NCBI GenBank assembly: GCA_028023455.1
Contig: JAQFVV010012489.1
Span: forward strand, 3,347,881 to 3,411,880
DNA length: 64,000 bases
Source: Epiperipatus broadwayi
Taxonomy: Eukaryota > Onychophora > Udeonychophora > Euonychophora > Peripatidae
Direction: 5' to 3'
In this document: positions 1 through 14,216 of the stretch, one piece after another
Layout: each line of letters begins with the position of its first letter
Numbering within the stretch: position 1 is the stretch's first letter
The notes under the pieces: generated by a model
Seen by the model: the letters and a program-made list of their open reading frames with translations, nothing else
Told to the model about the DNA's origin: nothing
The model's database searches: none
Position numbers and translations under genes: made by a program

Positions 1-1773
1 TGATGCATGAGGAAACTATATTGCATCATCATTATTGCTAGCTTTCCATTACTTGCCATTCCTTTAATATAATTCATTTTGTCATCACAAAAGCGCTAAG
101 TCTAAAAGATAGAAATAGATAAAAAAAAAAGCCTACTAATTAATAAACTTAAAAGTTTCACCGTAATGCAATTAATTTTAGCATATTAGTAATTATTATA
201 TAGTTGATATGAAAATAGGATATTATGATTAAAAAAATCTACTTAATTTTCATTACCAAGATTTATTTACTACAACTCATTCAGTTGTCTTTTTTAGAGT
301 TGTATTATAAACTTTAATAAACTATAATATTTAGAGATACTACAAAAAGTACTAACATCATATGAACATATATTAATCAGTCTAGTGATATTTTATGATT
401 TTTTGTCTATTTAATATTAATCTTCAAGTTTCAACATTGATATGAACACAAAAAATAAAGTTCTTTATAAAATATTTTGCAAATGTATTCTCACTATAAA
501 TATATAAAAAGGTGTTTTTGATTCTGAATTATTTTATACAGCATTGTTGTATAATTTATGAAAACAATCATTAAAATATTTTATCAATTAGCATATTTAT
601 ACAGTGATTTTAAAAAAATAAAATTAAGTTCATCATCATTTATTATTTTCTACATTTTGGACAGATATGTTACAGAACATTGTATATGGTATCTTGTATA
701 ATCCTTAAATGAGTGCTTGATAAGACTTTTAAAAACAAATTCTGTAATTAATAACAATACCAAAAACTGTATTCTCAAAAGCAATTCTCTTCACATTACT
801 TTAGAGGCAATTACTAAAAGTTTGAATGATTATATGGTTATCATATTCCCAGAATGACTTCTGGTTTTTGGCTTGTCAATGAGAAATAAAATTTAAAACT
901 TAAACTAAACTGCTTATGCATCTAATAAATCATTTTACTCATATTCATGATATGAATGAGAATATTATAGCACCTTATCATCTGGCATTCAGCGATTATT
1001 CAAGATTATAATAGTAAATCTAGAATAGAGTGAAGATTAATTAAAATAATACAAAAAATCTTTATAAGAACCACATATTATTATAAGTTTCATAAGTCAT
1101 TGTAAAAATATATTTTTTTAAAAATATATCAATTATTTTAAAGTTAATATTTTTATTAATTGAGATACAGAGAAGATAAATTCACTTTTTAGATTTTCAA
1201 ATACTGTAACATATTGTGCTTCCAATTACACACACAAAAATACCATTACATAATTATGGTTACAGAAAATTATTGATTTGGGTTTTTAAAAAAACATGAA
1301 AGATTGTTAATTTTTAGTGAAATACTATGGTTTAATACATTTGGAAATCTCTAGGTGATAAAAAATATTTTAACTGATATGAAGTAATTCACAAGAGGTT
1401 TATAAATTTTTGTTAAGGTTTTATTTACACTTTATAAATTCAGATAATGATGAAAAGCATTGGTAGTTTGAAATGAAATTTTATAAATATGTATAAAAAA
1501 ATTAAGACAAATAAAAAATATCACATTTATGAAGAAAAATAGGAAATTAACTTTAGCCTAAAAAGAAAAGCAATAGCTAAACAGACTTTTATTTGTCTAT
1601 TTTTCTAAAATTATAATTTCAGTTGTTTTTAAAATTTTGTTATTATGGTTTTTATTCACAATGTTTTGATTGCCTGTAGATTTCTACAATTCTTATAAAT
1701 AAATTCTTTAACTCTTCACTTTGGCTTAAGTTTATTTATGTGAATTGAAAAATGTAATAAAAAATATTAATTT

Positions 1774-1803
1774 CTGAAGAAGACTGTTGAATAATCGAAA
1801 CAT
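1774..1803 (+). repeat. Short dispersed motif (GAAGAAGAC...TCGAAACAT type)
   Basis: The stretch reads CTGAAGAAGACTGTT, then ATAATCGAAACAT. A related version is at 3335-3373 (GAAAAAGACAA ... AGTCGAAACATT). A further related string, CTGAAGAAGATTGCAGGACA followed by GAAACATAAG, occurs near the right end of the large inverted repeat at about 42054-42085. I infer that these are remnants of the terminal part of one or more retroelements. No coding sequence is attached here. Confidence 0.35.
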
Positions 1804-3334
1804 AAAGAAAAAAATGCAATAATAAAAAATGACTTGAAAAAAATGGGAAAATTGTAACTTTACAATAACATAATAAAATATTAATAGTAGATGTGAATCA
1901 TAAAAAAACATAAAAAAATTTATAGGTTATTTAATAAATTTTAAAAAACCTATTAATGTTATAATTAATGAAACACATTAAATTTTTAAGTTTATGAATA
2001 ACTTTATATCTCATATAGACTTGGATGTTTTAAAAAATAAAAAAAAAAAAAGAAAGGATTGATGCCATTTGAAAAGGAGAATTAAAAATAAACAAAGTTA
2101 AAATAATAGAATAAATACTATTAACATTTTTAATACAATAAAGAAAAAAAAGATTATTTTTTAAAGTATTATAAAACAAATAAGAAATACAATGAACATA
2201 AATTTAGTGAGAAAACAATTATAGGTAAAATGAATATGTAAAGAAAAATAGATATAAATAGAAAGTTATTCAATGACATATATAAAAAAGAATAAATATG
2301 CATCATTAAAAAATACAAGTTAAAAAGATTTTGGAAAACTTACAATATTTTAATATATAATTTGTCTTTGAGACATAATATACTTAAGCATGGTAATTTT
2401 TCCAAATCTTTTGTGTTCTGTTTTTTAAGATTTATAGGACATCTATTTTTATATTTATCAATAAGAAACTTCCTTCTTTTTATACCTATTTGTATTTTAT
2501 CTTTATGTATTCAATTTACATATAATTTCTTTATCTTTAAGTTTATGTCTATTTTATTTGTCATTTGTTTCATAATTCTTTAATAAATAATATTTTTTAT
2601 TCACTCTATTAAAATTTTTAATATTAGTCTGTGCTTTCAACTTCAGTCACTTGTTTTTAATTCTCCTTCTCAAATAGCTTAAGATAGTGAGCAAACTTTT
2701 TAAAATTTATTAACAATTAATAATATGACAAATATATTAAGTTCTATAAATATATCATAATTAAATAAAATCTTAACTGTATTTAAATGTTCAAAATGCA
2801 AGATTCAATATCATGTTAATTAAAAAGTAAAATAATGTTTATAATACATATTAAATACTTATAAAATTTAGAGTGGTGTTAGATTGATTGGTGCATAAAG
2901 TACAGATTACAGTATTGATTCTTAGCTCAGTAAATTAAAATAAAATTTCAAGAATTAAACTAAAGTGCTCAAATATCATATAATCCTTGGAATAGATGAT
3001 CATATGACTATTTATAATGATGCAATTATACTTGTCCTCTAAAAATAGCAACATGAAAAATTTATTTTTTCCAATATACATTACTTTACAGAATAAAGAT
3101 TAATAAATGAATACCCCAAACTTTTTTTTAAATAATAGATTTGTTAATTAAATGTTTGTAGGGTATTTTTGAATGGGTATATAAATGTAAAACATTTGAT
3201 AACGTTTTGAAATTGTTTGCAATAGAAAAGGTGTTGAGATAAATAATTTTTTTAAATAGTTTTTAATGTTTTTGGACTTGTTTGGAATATATGGTATTTA
3301 TATTTATTATTGTATATTTGAATTATTTAATGTT

Positions 3335-3373
3335 CCTTGAAAAAGACAATATTATAAAATAGTCGAAACATTG
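3335..3373 (+). repeat. Second copy of the short dispersed motif
   Basis: This contains GAAAAAGAC followed about 15 bases later by AGTCGAAACATTG, matching the layout of the motif at 1774-1803. A third, weaker echo (AATAATCGAAACC) is near 10268. The repetition suggests a common repeat tail. Which element it came from cannot be told from this window. Confidence 0.3.
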
Positions 3374-6300
3374 GTGTGTAGTTTTATTCTTATAATAATC
3401 ATATAAAAAACAAGTTTAAAAAAGAAGTTTTGTGTTTTCCTTTATATATATATGAAAAATTATGAACTATGTTTGAAAAAAAAAATTGTGTAGATGATAT
3501 TTTAAATTCGTCGTTTAAAGATTAATAAATGTTGAAGATTCTAAAAATTAAAACTATGGGTTTGTACCCTTTAGCAAATATGTTTAAATATGGTCTGTCT
3601 CCATTAAATTGTCATCTTTAAAATGATTTAAGTTTCAATCCTTTTTTTAACAATGCATCTTTCATCTCATTTCATCCACATTGTAATATTTATCATCAAA
3701 GAAAGGCAGACACTTGCAGAGGTTTACAATATGGTAATGTTGAGATGAGAGATGGATTGATAAAAACAAAAAAAGGCCTAGAAATATATTTTAATTGATT
3801 ATAATTATCAATTTTTAAAACCCTGCATGCACACAGATCACGTCCAGAGCAGTCATTTCCGGCGCTGAAACTTTTTATAAAATCCTGAACCAGACAGTTA
3901 TTCCATTATTTACTGTTTGTCAATTTTATTCAAAAGAAAATAATCAAAAAATAAGACAATAAATTTATATTTTCAAAAGGCGTTTTTTAAATAAAGAATT
4001 CAATCTTTATATTACTTGATTTAATTAAACATTGATTGAACATTTGGTTATCATTAATGAGAATATTTGATCCACTTTTCTTTTATTTTTAAACCTATTA
4101 ATTTCCATCCTCCAACTAATTACTTTATTTTTCGACTATTTTTTTTTAAATTTGGGAATCTTTTCTAAACATTAAGATGTCCATATTTTGAGTCACAATC
4201 AATTTCCCTTAGAAATTTAATTGAATTTTGCCGCTAAAACTTCGGGAAGTAAAATGAATGATAAGTGCCATTTTAGTTTAACTAAAAAAACAAACAAACA
4301 AGATATTAGACGGAATGAGGTAATGTGTGTGCGATGACCAATAAACAATAACAAATTAGAGCAAAACGAATATATATATATTATTTAAGATAAAAAATGG
4401 GGAAACATTTATAAACAAAAAATAAAAAATTGCAAACAGTAATGTTTGAAATACTGATATATAAAACAATTTGATTTAACATAGAAAAAGTAGAAAAAGT
4501 TTACATTGTAATAATAACATTAGTATTGTTTACAGATATTTCAAACTTCTAATTTGCTTTTCTTCATAATTTGCTTTTATTTATTTATTCTCTGTTATAA
4601 AAAAAATATAATTTTGAAATGTGGCAATAAGTAATTTGTTTTTTTTATGGAGGAGACGTTTATGACGTAACAATAACTTATATATAAATAAATAAATAAA
4701 ATAAAAGCAAATTATTAAGAAAAGACAAATATGCAATGTGATCTAATTAATAACTTTTATAAGATGTATGACATGAAAGTTGTATTAATGTTTATAATAT
4801 AACTCTACAAATGAGATGCTAAAATTATTGTACTACATAGGTGGAAAATAATGACAAATCATTAATGATAATAATCATATCTATAGCTTACTTATAGCAA
4901 ACTACAACTGTTTACTTTTTCATCCTTTGATCAGAACATTTACATTCATTCAGAAATAATTTACATATATCTAACAGTATTTTTGGCAATATGTTTTTAG
5001 TAACACAAATATCAAAAATAATAAATACTATATTTGATCAATCTACATGATTAAATAATATTCCAATGTTTATAATAAACCTATCCCATGGGTGCTCAAA
5101 CAATAATATATCAACTCCAGTCAATTATAAAAAATAAAAAAATGTAATTTTATCCCAAGATAAATAATATTAAGAGTTATTCCAGTAACATTCTTCTTTC
5201 AGACCGTAATAATTTTACACTTTACTACAAAATATCTATCAATAAATTTTGCGATAGCTGATGTTGAGGCCTTAATAGATTGATCGGTTTACATTTTATA
5301 TAGTCTTAAAGTGGATTACCATCAAGAATGCTCTAATATAAATCACAATAAACATATTCATAAACAAATAAATCTGAATACATTAATGAACTAATCAGAT
5401 TTCTAAAGAATCATTTATCAAATTTGTCTACTCTTTGGAATAATGAAAGAAAATTGGAATTGTTTGCAGGTTTATTCAAATAATTATTTATGAATCTAAT
5501 TTGTGAATTAAGTAATGTATTCATAATAACTTATTCTGTGAATAATTTTATATATTCTAAATATTAAAAATTTATTAATCATGGTTTATTTATGTATTTA
5601 TTAAAATTACTAAAATAAATTGCAATATAAATAGTCTGTAAAAATATCCATTATTTCATTAGTATGCTGTTATTAATTATATGGGAATATAATCAAATTA
5701 ATTGCATTGCTCAGATAACTACTATGATAAATTTGGTTATAGTGACAGAAATGAAAGGGGATAATACTTAAGGAATTTGCAGAAAAAGGAAAATATATAT
5801 ATTATGAATTCTTTCTTTAAAATGCTAAATAAAAGTAGCTATGGAAGCATCAAAATGAAAATACTAAAGAATTACATTATATTTGAACTAACAGAAAATT
5901 ACATTTTAAGATTGTAATATTCTTAATAGATTCTAAACAGGAAATGATCATCTATTCATGAGATATAAAATGTATATTAATGGTAAGCTAAAAAAAGACA
6001 AAACATATTATTAAGAAAGAAGATATTAAGAGTTGATTTCCCTCCAATAAACTTAAATTAAAATTTGCTATCTTTCTAAAATAATAATAGATTTCATAAA
6101 GTTCTGATTTGACTGAGGCTGATAAGAAAATAATTGATAATGTACTAATAACTGTGACAAAAATAGCTGGCATATATATAAAAAAACATCAATTTTTTGG
6201 TAAATTTTCAAATGAGGAAAAATGAAGAAAATAAGAAATATAAAAATATTTTTAAATGATCTATTAAAAATATTGAATATCTAGAGTTTTATAAAAAGTT

Positions 6301-6374
6301 AATAATGATATAAGAAAATGTAACTGTGAACAATAAAAAAAAAAACTACAATAGAAATAGATAGGTTGAAAAAA

Positions 6375-7680
6375 AACATTGTTAGCAAAAATGTTAATCA
6401 AATGTCTAAATGATGAAGATGATTGAAAGAGTACAATATTAAAATAGATATTTAAGAAAGATGATAAAAATATTAAATATTATAGATCTATCAGTTTTCA
6501 GACAGTTATATACAAAATCTTTACTAAGACAATTTAGTATGCTCTTTACAAATTATTAATTACAAATTATATACAGTAAAATTTGAACTCAACACAATCA
6601 TAAAACCATCCTGTATTTCAAATTGACTTTAATACAATTGGTTATATCTGATTATCCACAGAAAGTCTAGAAATGAACAATGAATATAAGCTGTGAGCTG
6701 CAGTTATGTTTTGGATTTACAGATTATGAAAAGTCATTTGATTCCATAAGTATTTATCAGTAATTAATACTCTGAACCATTAAGATACAGATATGGGATA
6801 TTGTAATATTCTGAGTAATATTTATCAAAATTCAAAAGCTGTGATAAGAAAATATGATAACACTATTAATTCTTGATTAACATTAGTAAGGTTGTATGTT
6901 CAAAAATTTTTAAAGTAATTTTACAAAAAAGTTTTTAATGAAATAAAATAAGAAGATAAGAGGTTAAAAATATATGGAGATTATTCAAGTCATTTATATT
7001 TTGATGTTGAGATGGTTGTTTATGCAAATAATGTTTCTGAGTTACAAGGACTATTGAAAAAGTTTTAAGTATGACTAAAAATAAATGTTAAAAAAAGTCT
7101 ACATTAGTATTTAATTAATTTTTCAGAAGAACATAAAGATTAATAATTATGAATTTATAAAAATTAACCCCTACAAATAATTTAGCCAAACTATTAATAC
7201 AGATGAAAACATACTAGATAAAATTAATTAAAGATTTACAAATAGATGGAATAGATTTGGAAGAAATAAATTTGTATTAAATAAAAATATGCCTATAAGT
7301 TTAAAAGGAAAGATTTTTAATAGATATATTTTATCAATTCTTACTTCTATATATAACAATTAGCATTTAACAAAAGAGCAATAAAGAAACTTTAGATCAC
7401 TCAGCACACTATGAAGATAGGCATGTTGAGAATAACAAGTGAGCATCAAAATTAAAATATTTGAGTGAAAGAAAAACAAATATCATTAAAATAATTGAAA
7501 GAATTAAAATACTTAAATAAAATTAGAATGGATATATTTTCTAAAAAAAATGATAATTGAAAAACACCTGAATGTTTAAACTGGATTTCAAGAGATTGTA
7601 AAAGTGCTAGATATGTGATATGTGTGAGATATAAATGAAATAAACTATTCTTTGTATTGTGAGAAACAGAGATTATAAAG
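6375..7680 (+). pseudogene. Decayed LINE reverse transcriptase (RTE-like)
   Basis: This is a relic of a non-LTR retrotransposon RT and its C-terminal domain, broken by many stops and frameshifts. Peptide blocks appear in the order expected for the family. At about 6451-6530 is IFKKDDKNIKYYRSIS followed by VIYKIFTK, the usual finger-region block. At 6716-6745 is FTDYEKSFDS, the palm motif carrying the first catalytic Asp. At about 6961-7060 is SHLYFDVEMVVYA, where active relatives have an FADD catalytic box, so both catalytic acidic residues of the box are displaced. At about 7321-7350 is RYILSILT, and at about 7570-7620 is NWISRDCKSAR, a downstream block often seen in this LINE type. No single frame survives, so it is dead. 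I call it RTE-like from memory of the motif order, without alignment. The ends are approximate. Confidence 0.72.
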
Positions 7681-8059
7681 AAAATATGAATTAAACTTCC
7701 ATCTTGCATTAGATCAATAATAATTGAAAATCCCGATGCTATAAGATATCCATTAAATACATTATTTTTAGTCCAATTAACAAAGTAGGAAATTTTAAGG
7801 CAATTCATAACACTGTTAAAATTAGCATGTAAAACAACTTTTAAATAATTTACTTTGGGTGCAAAAAGCTTCTCCAACAGTTCATCTTAGAGGTACAATG
7901 AAAGAGAATATAGTATTCATTAAGCTTGCATATTTCAGGGTAGTAAGGTTTTGATTTCTTTCATTTATATTTGCCTACTATCTAAAATTAGCTAAATACT
8001 TTTTTACTCACCTATATCAGATATATTAATCTTTAACTTAGATTAAAGTTTATATCTGT

Positions 8060-8300
8060 GCTAGAGAAAATCTCTAGCTTAATAAATGATTACTAATCAT
8101 TACGTGTTTATCAAAAAGTTGATAACGTAAAAGTTGGAAGAGGAGTAAATTGACGCTTGAAAAATGAGACAATTTGCTCTACATATATACTCTTCATGTA
8201 CTAAAGATATATATGAGAGATGATGACCTGGTCGAATTGATGAGTATTGGTTTAGCATGAAATGCATTTTGGGAGTTATTTGTCTTTTATTGTATCTTTA
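8060..8300 (+). repeat. Repeat copy carrying a hammerhead-like motif
   Basis: This is an isolated, diverged relative of the repeat unit seen twice at 14.3-14.8 kb. Shared points are AATCTCTAGC then TTAATAAATGA at about 8070-8095 (compare AATCTCTAGTCTAATAAATA at about 14792-14811) and the hammerhead-like segment at 8224-8276. The order of the two modules is reversed relative to the 14-kb block, as expected if both derive from tandem units cut at different points. Boundaries are not sharp. Confidence 0.5.
8224..8276 (+). ncRNA. Hammerhead ribozyme-like motif, copy 3 (degenerate)
   Basis: The core reads TTGATGA (8237-8243), where a working hammerhead has CTGATGA. A short hairpin follows (GTAT ... 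GCAT, 8244-8258), then an intact GAAA box (8259-8262) and a short ATGCAT stem, then TTTGGGAG. Spacing and order match a type I hammerhead (open helix I, minimal helix III). The first core C is T here and the expected cleavage-site C is also T, so activity is unlikely. It aligns by eye with the two motifs at 14367-14422 and 14594-14648. Confidence 0.5.
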
Positions 8301-11300
8301 TTTATATGAAATTATTTATGAAATAAAAAAGAATGGAGAATTATGAAGTTGTCTAATCTATAAAAAACAATATCAGATAGCTAATTAAGTTAGATATAGG
8401 TCATCTCTTTTTTAAAAAAAGCCTAAGCATATATAGAACTTTAAACAGTTTTTTCATACTTTATTTCATCTAGATTTGACCTAATTTATGTATTATACAG
8501 GTCTCATAAAGTTATATTACATAAGCATAATTATGCTTTAAATTTCATTAATAATATGTAATACATTTTGCATATGTATATTGATATGCTTTATAGAATG
8601 TATAATTATTTTGGTTTTCTATTCCACTTAATATATTTTCAGTGCTATCTATTCTTCATAAGGATATCAACAAAAATATGCCAAATTTATTATAAACGAA
8701 TAATATAAATATATATTCAGTATGTGTTAAACATACTCTGTATTTATTCTATTTTTTAATATATATATATGTTATTATAATTTCTCTTCCTTTTGTAATA
8801 ATACTTCCTATATAGTTTAGGGCATAGAATGGTAGATTTTAGAATTCCATTTCCATTAATCATGTTTCACTTCTAACATGATCTGTGTTCAAATTTCTCA
8901 TGAACACTCAAGTCATAAAATAATTCAGATATTTATGTAAAATAATAGATAGTAATTTTCTTTCTTGCAAACATTATTGAATTTACTCCAGTGAAGTTTT
9001 TACATATATAAGATCACTTAATTAACATAATGTCATATATTTTCTTAACAGAAATAATTATAACTTAACAAATATATGGGTTTTTTTTTCTACGGTAGCG
9101 TAATTTACTTAAATGTCGTAGTTAAAATATAATACGTTATAAATCAAAGAATTAAAATATCTGCATTAACAAAAGAATATAAATTTGATAGGTTCGTTAT
9201 TAATTAATATTAATTGGTACTTCAGACAAACACACAAACTCAGTAGAGGTTCTATCAAATTTGTTCTTTTTTATCTTTTCACTCTTATTTTATTTTAATA
9301 AGCAATTTTGCTATTTTTATGCTAATAATTGTTTTTATAATAAATTATGTTTAAAAATACTATGGGAGGAAAATATAATGATAAAAATTTTAAATAAAAA
9401 AAGAATTTCTTTTTTAAAAGCATCTCTGCATGAAATGAATATGCATAAATCAACATATAATATGGACTATATATATATATCGGTCTCTGATAAAGTTTTG
9501 CATGTATGTTATTATTAATACTGTAGTAAATCTATGTATTATTTTCATTAACTGTCTTGGAGTGTGTAAATACCCAATATGGTCTGGTGAACCTATAAAA
9601 TGGCAAACTAGGTTTTAAAACCTATGGATTACGGCATCACTCTGTCATTTTATGTCTTTGAACTTCTTATGAATTCCTGAGATAGACTATTAGATTAAGT
9701 TGGTGCAAAAACATGTGGATATATTTTATTGAAAATGAAAATCAGATTTTTTTCTGAAATAGTATGAGGAATTCTAAAACTCTAAATCATTAAATATATT
9801 AAAATTCAATGGAATAAATGTATTTACAATAGAAAACATTTATCAAGCATTGACAAGGTTAAGAAATGCCAATTGGTGTTAATTTTTTTAAAAAAATTAA
9901 TAGAACAAAAGAAACTATTTTGTTAATAATTTAAAAACGATAATAATTAATGATAAAATTTTAATAAATAGTATATGATTATTAGTAGGGTTTAAAACTA
10001 TTTAGATGAATATGGCGTCTTTTTTGTGGGAACAAAATATTACAATTTTGTATCTATGTTTTGGACTATTTCCATCATTTTATTAGCTGTCAAATGTTTT
10101 TTAGAAAAATTCAAACTTTTTTTAAACTTGTTTTTTTTTTTTTTTTTTTTGCAAATATATTTAACTGTTAGTAATAGCATACATTGTAACAGCTGAATGT
10201 ATTTGAAAAGTTGAAATTGTTCGAATTTTTCTAAAAAAATATTTGACAATTAATATTAGTTCATAGAAATAATCGAAACCATAATTGCAAGTAAAATATC
10301 ATTACAGCATTTCAGAGAAACACGAAATATGAAATTATTGTTCAAAAACTTAGTTTTATATATGGGTTTAAAAACACCCCATATAATTAGCATCCTTAAA
10401 TAAATTTATTATTAATAGCTAATAACCATTTCAATATTCAACATTGTAATTTTAATAGAGATGTAATCTTTAACTTTATATTAAAAATTAAATACATTTA
10501 GCTATTATTTATATGTTAATTTTCTTTTTATTCATATTTCAGGTCTTATACATTGTTCAAATAACAAAAAAAAAACATTCCCATTTTTTTTAAAAGTAAA
10601 AAATATAAATAACTCAATGTATTTCATTAAAACAAGTTTTATCATCTACATATTCTTATGTTCGGTTTCACCCATAACTTGAAATATTATAATTGTCATT
10701 AGGTTAATAAAAATAATATTACCAATATGACTTGGATTAACAGATGAGACTAATTCAATCAAAAAGCACTTTGGATTTTAATATTATAAGAGATTCCACT
10801 AATTATGAATGCCGGAACAAATGGCAATACTGTGACTCTGAAAAGTCAGTTGGCAGCTGATATGCTATAGAAAATTCAATAACCAGAGATCACATTTGTT
10901 TACTTATTGGACATTTTAATGACAGATGATAATAGTATAAAGAATAAAAATTCATTTAAGGCAGTTAAATTTAATTATTTATAGTTTGGACACTCAGTTA
11001 AAAAATATCAAAACCTATGGCCATTTCAGTCCATGAGAACAATCAAAAATAAAATATCAGACAGTATTAATGAAGTGTTAAATATACATTTTATAAAGCT
11101 GATGTATAAATGAAATGTATTAAATTAGAAAGCAACTTCTCACAAAGATTTTACTATTAGTGAGAGTATAGAAGCAATTGATTGAAAATTAAAAGATAAT
11201 ACATGCATTTTCTAAGACCATTTTTCAATTAAAGGTTAGTAAGTTTGTTTTATGTCAATGTCTTGTAATGAATAATAGCTGTATTAAGCCAGAAAGCTCC

Positions 11301-13709
11301 ACAGATTCTTTTTAAATGCCCTAATAATGGTGTACTTTTGTCATTTACCACTAACCTCAATTGATACTTAGTTATTTTTAAGAGATTAGATAAATGATAA
11401 TTATGACAAATCAGTTAATCTTCAATTACATAAAATGCATGCAAGCTATTTTTCTTTAAATGTTTGATATCTGATTTGCTTAATTGGTCTAATACACAAT
11501 GACATAATTACTATGGCACTACAAAATGGGCTATATAGATTCCTGGTTTAAAAAAGCTATTATTCTAAATCTATTTTGTATATTTGTATTTATGTTTAAA
11601 ATATTTGTTATGAATACTTTGAATACTGGAGCATTTACTGGAGACAATATCATTTTGAAACCTTTGCTTACAACAGATCATGGACCAAAAAGAGTTTTTG
11701 GAAATTTTTAATTAAAAATAAGATCTTATATTAGTAATATTGTGAGTGCAGGAAAACAAAAATGTTGAACCTTTAAAGTGAAGTGAAATTTATGAGAATT
11801 ATAGTTTTAATGTAACTACTTGGACTGGAAGTAAAGGACTTTGCAAACAAAAAGATTAATTATGATAAGTTATATGCAAAATGCTTATCATTCTGTACAT
11901 TTAATCACAATGGTAGAAAAAGAAATTGAAGTGCTAATGATTCTTATAACTCAGGCTGCCACTCCCAATAAGGAAATGTCACATGACTTTTAGCATCATA
12001 TATACTAAGCATGGATAATCAGATTTTACCAGAAAGTAATGTTTTAAATCTTCAGATCCTAAACTGCATTCTGGCTTTTGTTTTTTGATAACAAGGCTTT
12101 AGAATTTGAAGTTGAAATCATGTATTTTTAACATAAAATATAGGATCTAAGCAACATCTTCTATAATATATAGAAAAAAATTGTTATATTTTGATATAAT
12201 TAAACAACACTATTATATTACGATATCCATTAATGTCTCTAATGCAAATGGCACAAGATCCTACAAAAATAATACCTATTATACAATTTTGTAAAACAGA
12301 TAAAGTAAATATTAAAAAAGTAGAACAGTTCCCCAGATCAAGATATTATAACATAATATGCTTTGACAAACATGAAATATAAATAGTAATTAAAGTTGTC
12401 TGAAGTAAAAGTTAGATAAATGTAAATATGCTAAATAATTATATTAAATAATACATTGAGTCCATATATTGAAATTAAAATGGTCTTATTCATTTTACTG
12501 TCAGCCATGAGGTCATCCACAGGATTGTAAGTTAGTTTAGAGATGTAAGGATATCTAAATATAATAATATGTATATTCAAATGTTAAAATTATTCAGTGT
12601 CATATTGTAAAATAATATTAAATAACATAAAACATGTTTGCTAAAAATATCTTAATTTAAGAGAGACTAATAAATTATATTAAAACTTTCTCTTATCAAA
12701 GAATGTATAAAAAACAATGGCAATTAATAAATTTATTTGAAATAATTAATTAAAAAAAAAGATTAAGTCTTTTTTGGAGATATAAAATTTAAGAAGCAAA
12801 AAAAATCAGACAATTTAATTATTACAGAGTTTATAAGTTCTATCAATTAAATAGTAAAAGTGTTTTTGAAATTCTTGTAATTACAATAAAATCTGCTTAT
12901 AAAAGTGTCAAATTAAGTTATTATTAAAAGTGTTAAAAGAATAATTATCAAAGCCTGTAAAAATATTAAAGGTATTAAAACATAATCAAGTTATTCAAAA
13001 CAAGAGCTAATACTTATATAAAGTCAGATTTTATTGAAAATAGTACGTCTTAATTCTTGTTTTTATTAAGATGCAAGAAACACCATTATGATGAATGAGT
13101 AGAGAAGTAGAAGAATTGCCAACTACAAAATCTATTTTGGATCAGTATGTAGAACCCAAAACACCATTTTCAAACAAATCTCTAATTAAAATGAAAAAGA
13201 ATGCTTACTTCAAACTTCCAAACTGGAGATTGTTAATGGAATTAACTATTTTTAGTTTATTTTAATACAATTCTAACAAGTTTTATATTATTACTTAATT
13301 TATTCATATGAATGTTTTGTTTTAAAAAAATAACAGCATTTGTGGTTAAGCTTTTATGAAAAGTTTAGCTGTATTTTAAGATTGAAATTCACTGTCCTTT
13401 TCCTTAATATATGCATGTTAACTAAAAAAAATATTTGTAAAAAAAGTTTTCTTATGTAGAAATTATCAGAAAATAATTAAAGGGATAATATTCATTTTAA
13501 ATTAAATATCCATGTTAGTAAAACATGTAAAGTACAACATCCAAGAGTTAAATAATGATATTAATATAATTATAGTTAAAGAATTATTTGAATTCTTATT
13601 GAGTTCAATTGTATATAATTTATCTCTCCTTTTGATTGATATATAATTGGATTTTATGAATGTAGAGCTTATAATATAAATGCAGTTGTTTGATCACTAT
13701 CAAATAGCT
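8301..13709. other. No recognisable gene; AT-rich
   Basis: I see no frame with family-level character. A methionine-started frame of 61 codons at 11526-11711 (+) has some mixed composition (ending near TTDHGPKRVFGNF), but I do not recognise it and it has no partner exons I can identify. A poly-T run lies near 10130-10150. The 10.7-13.3 kb part is slightly less simple in composition than its surroundings and may hold an old transposon relic, but no motif could be fixed. Confidence 0.6.
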
Positions 13710-14216
13710 ACAATTTTCTGTATCTATATGGTAGGATTATTTGAGATTTTATTCTATTAAATTAGAGATTCGAATATAAAAAGAGCCATCTCTGTAGTAA
13801 AATTGTACTATTATTGAATTGAGATTCAGACCTGAAATGGTCACTTATTATTACAAGCAAGATATAGAGGCTAAAATGATATATTATTAGATACATGCAT
13901 GTGATTAAATAAATGTATGTATTTGTAAAGATTGAACCATGTGTAGGGTTTTATCCAGACTGTAATTAAAGACCAGAGATTTACTCTATGTTAAATGCAT
14001 TGAATCATTAAACTGTATTAGTATTATAATGTGTAATGGAATATTAAAGGTTAAAAATTAATCCAATAACCTTGGACACTTTATAAATAATTTTCTTTTC
14101 CTCTGCACATTTTAAGTAAAACAATAATATATAAGAATAAAAAAGGGCTTATTTAGGGTAAAAGAAAGCTATATTTTGACTGACAACTATATTTGTAAAT
14201 AAACTATTATTGTTAT
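13710..14216 (+). repeat. Dispersed repeat family R1, copy A, first part
   Basis: Aligned by eye, this matches 51861-52450 and 53209-53780. Shared landmarks in order are an AATTAGAGATTCGAAT / ATTAGCGATCAGACTC type segment, GAGATTCAGACC / TCAGGATTCCGATTAAA, CCTTGGACAC / CTTGGGCAC, and TTTGTAAATAAACTATT near the end. No protein motif is visible. It is interrupted at 14217 by a foldback block and resumes at about 14826. Confidence 0.6.

Larger units (their letters stand above)
1..6370. other. AT-rich DNA with no recognisable gene
   Basis: Reading both strands I see no open frame with recognisable protein character, only short frames rich in Phe, Ile and Leu as expected from random AT-rich DNA. 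The stretch has poly-A and poly-T runs. Two short copies of a motif resembling the 3' part of other repeats in this window lie at 1774-1803 and 3335-3373. A small GC-richer patch lies at about 3815-3895. The rest shows nothing I can name. Confidence 0.7.

Noticed and set aside
7452-7877. 141-codon frame on the minus strand
   Set aside because: It runs antisense through the LINE relic and has no recognisable features; a shadow frame.
11526-11711. 61-codon methionine-started frame as a gene
   Set aside because: No family resemblance, no signal of splicing partners, and length is within chance for this composition.
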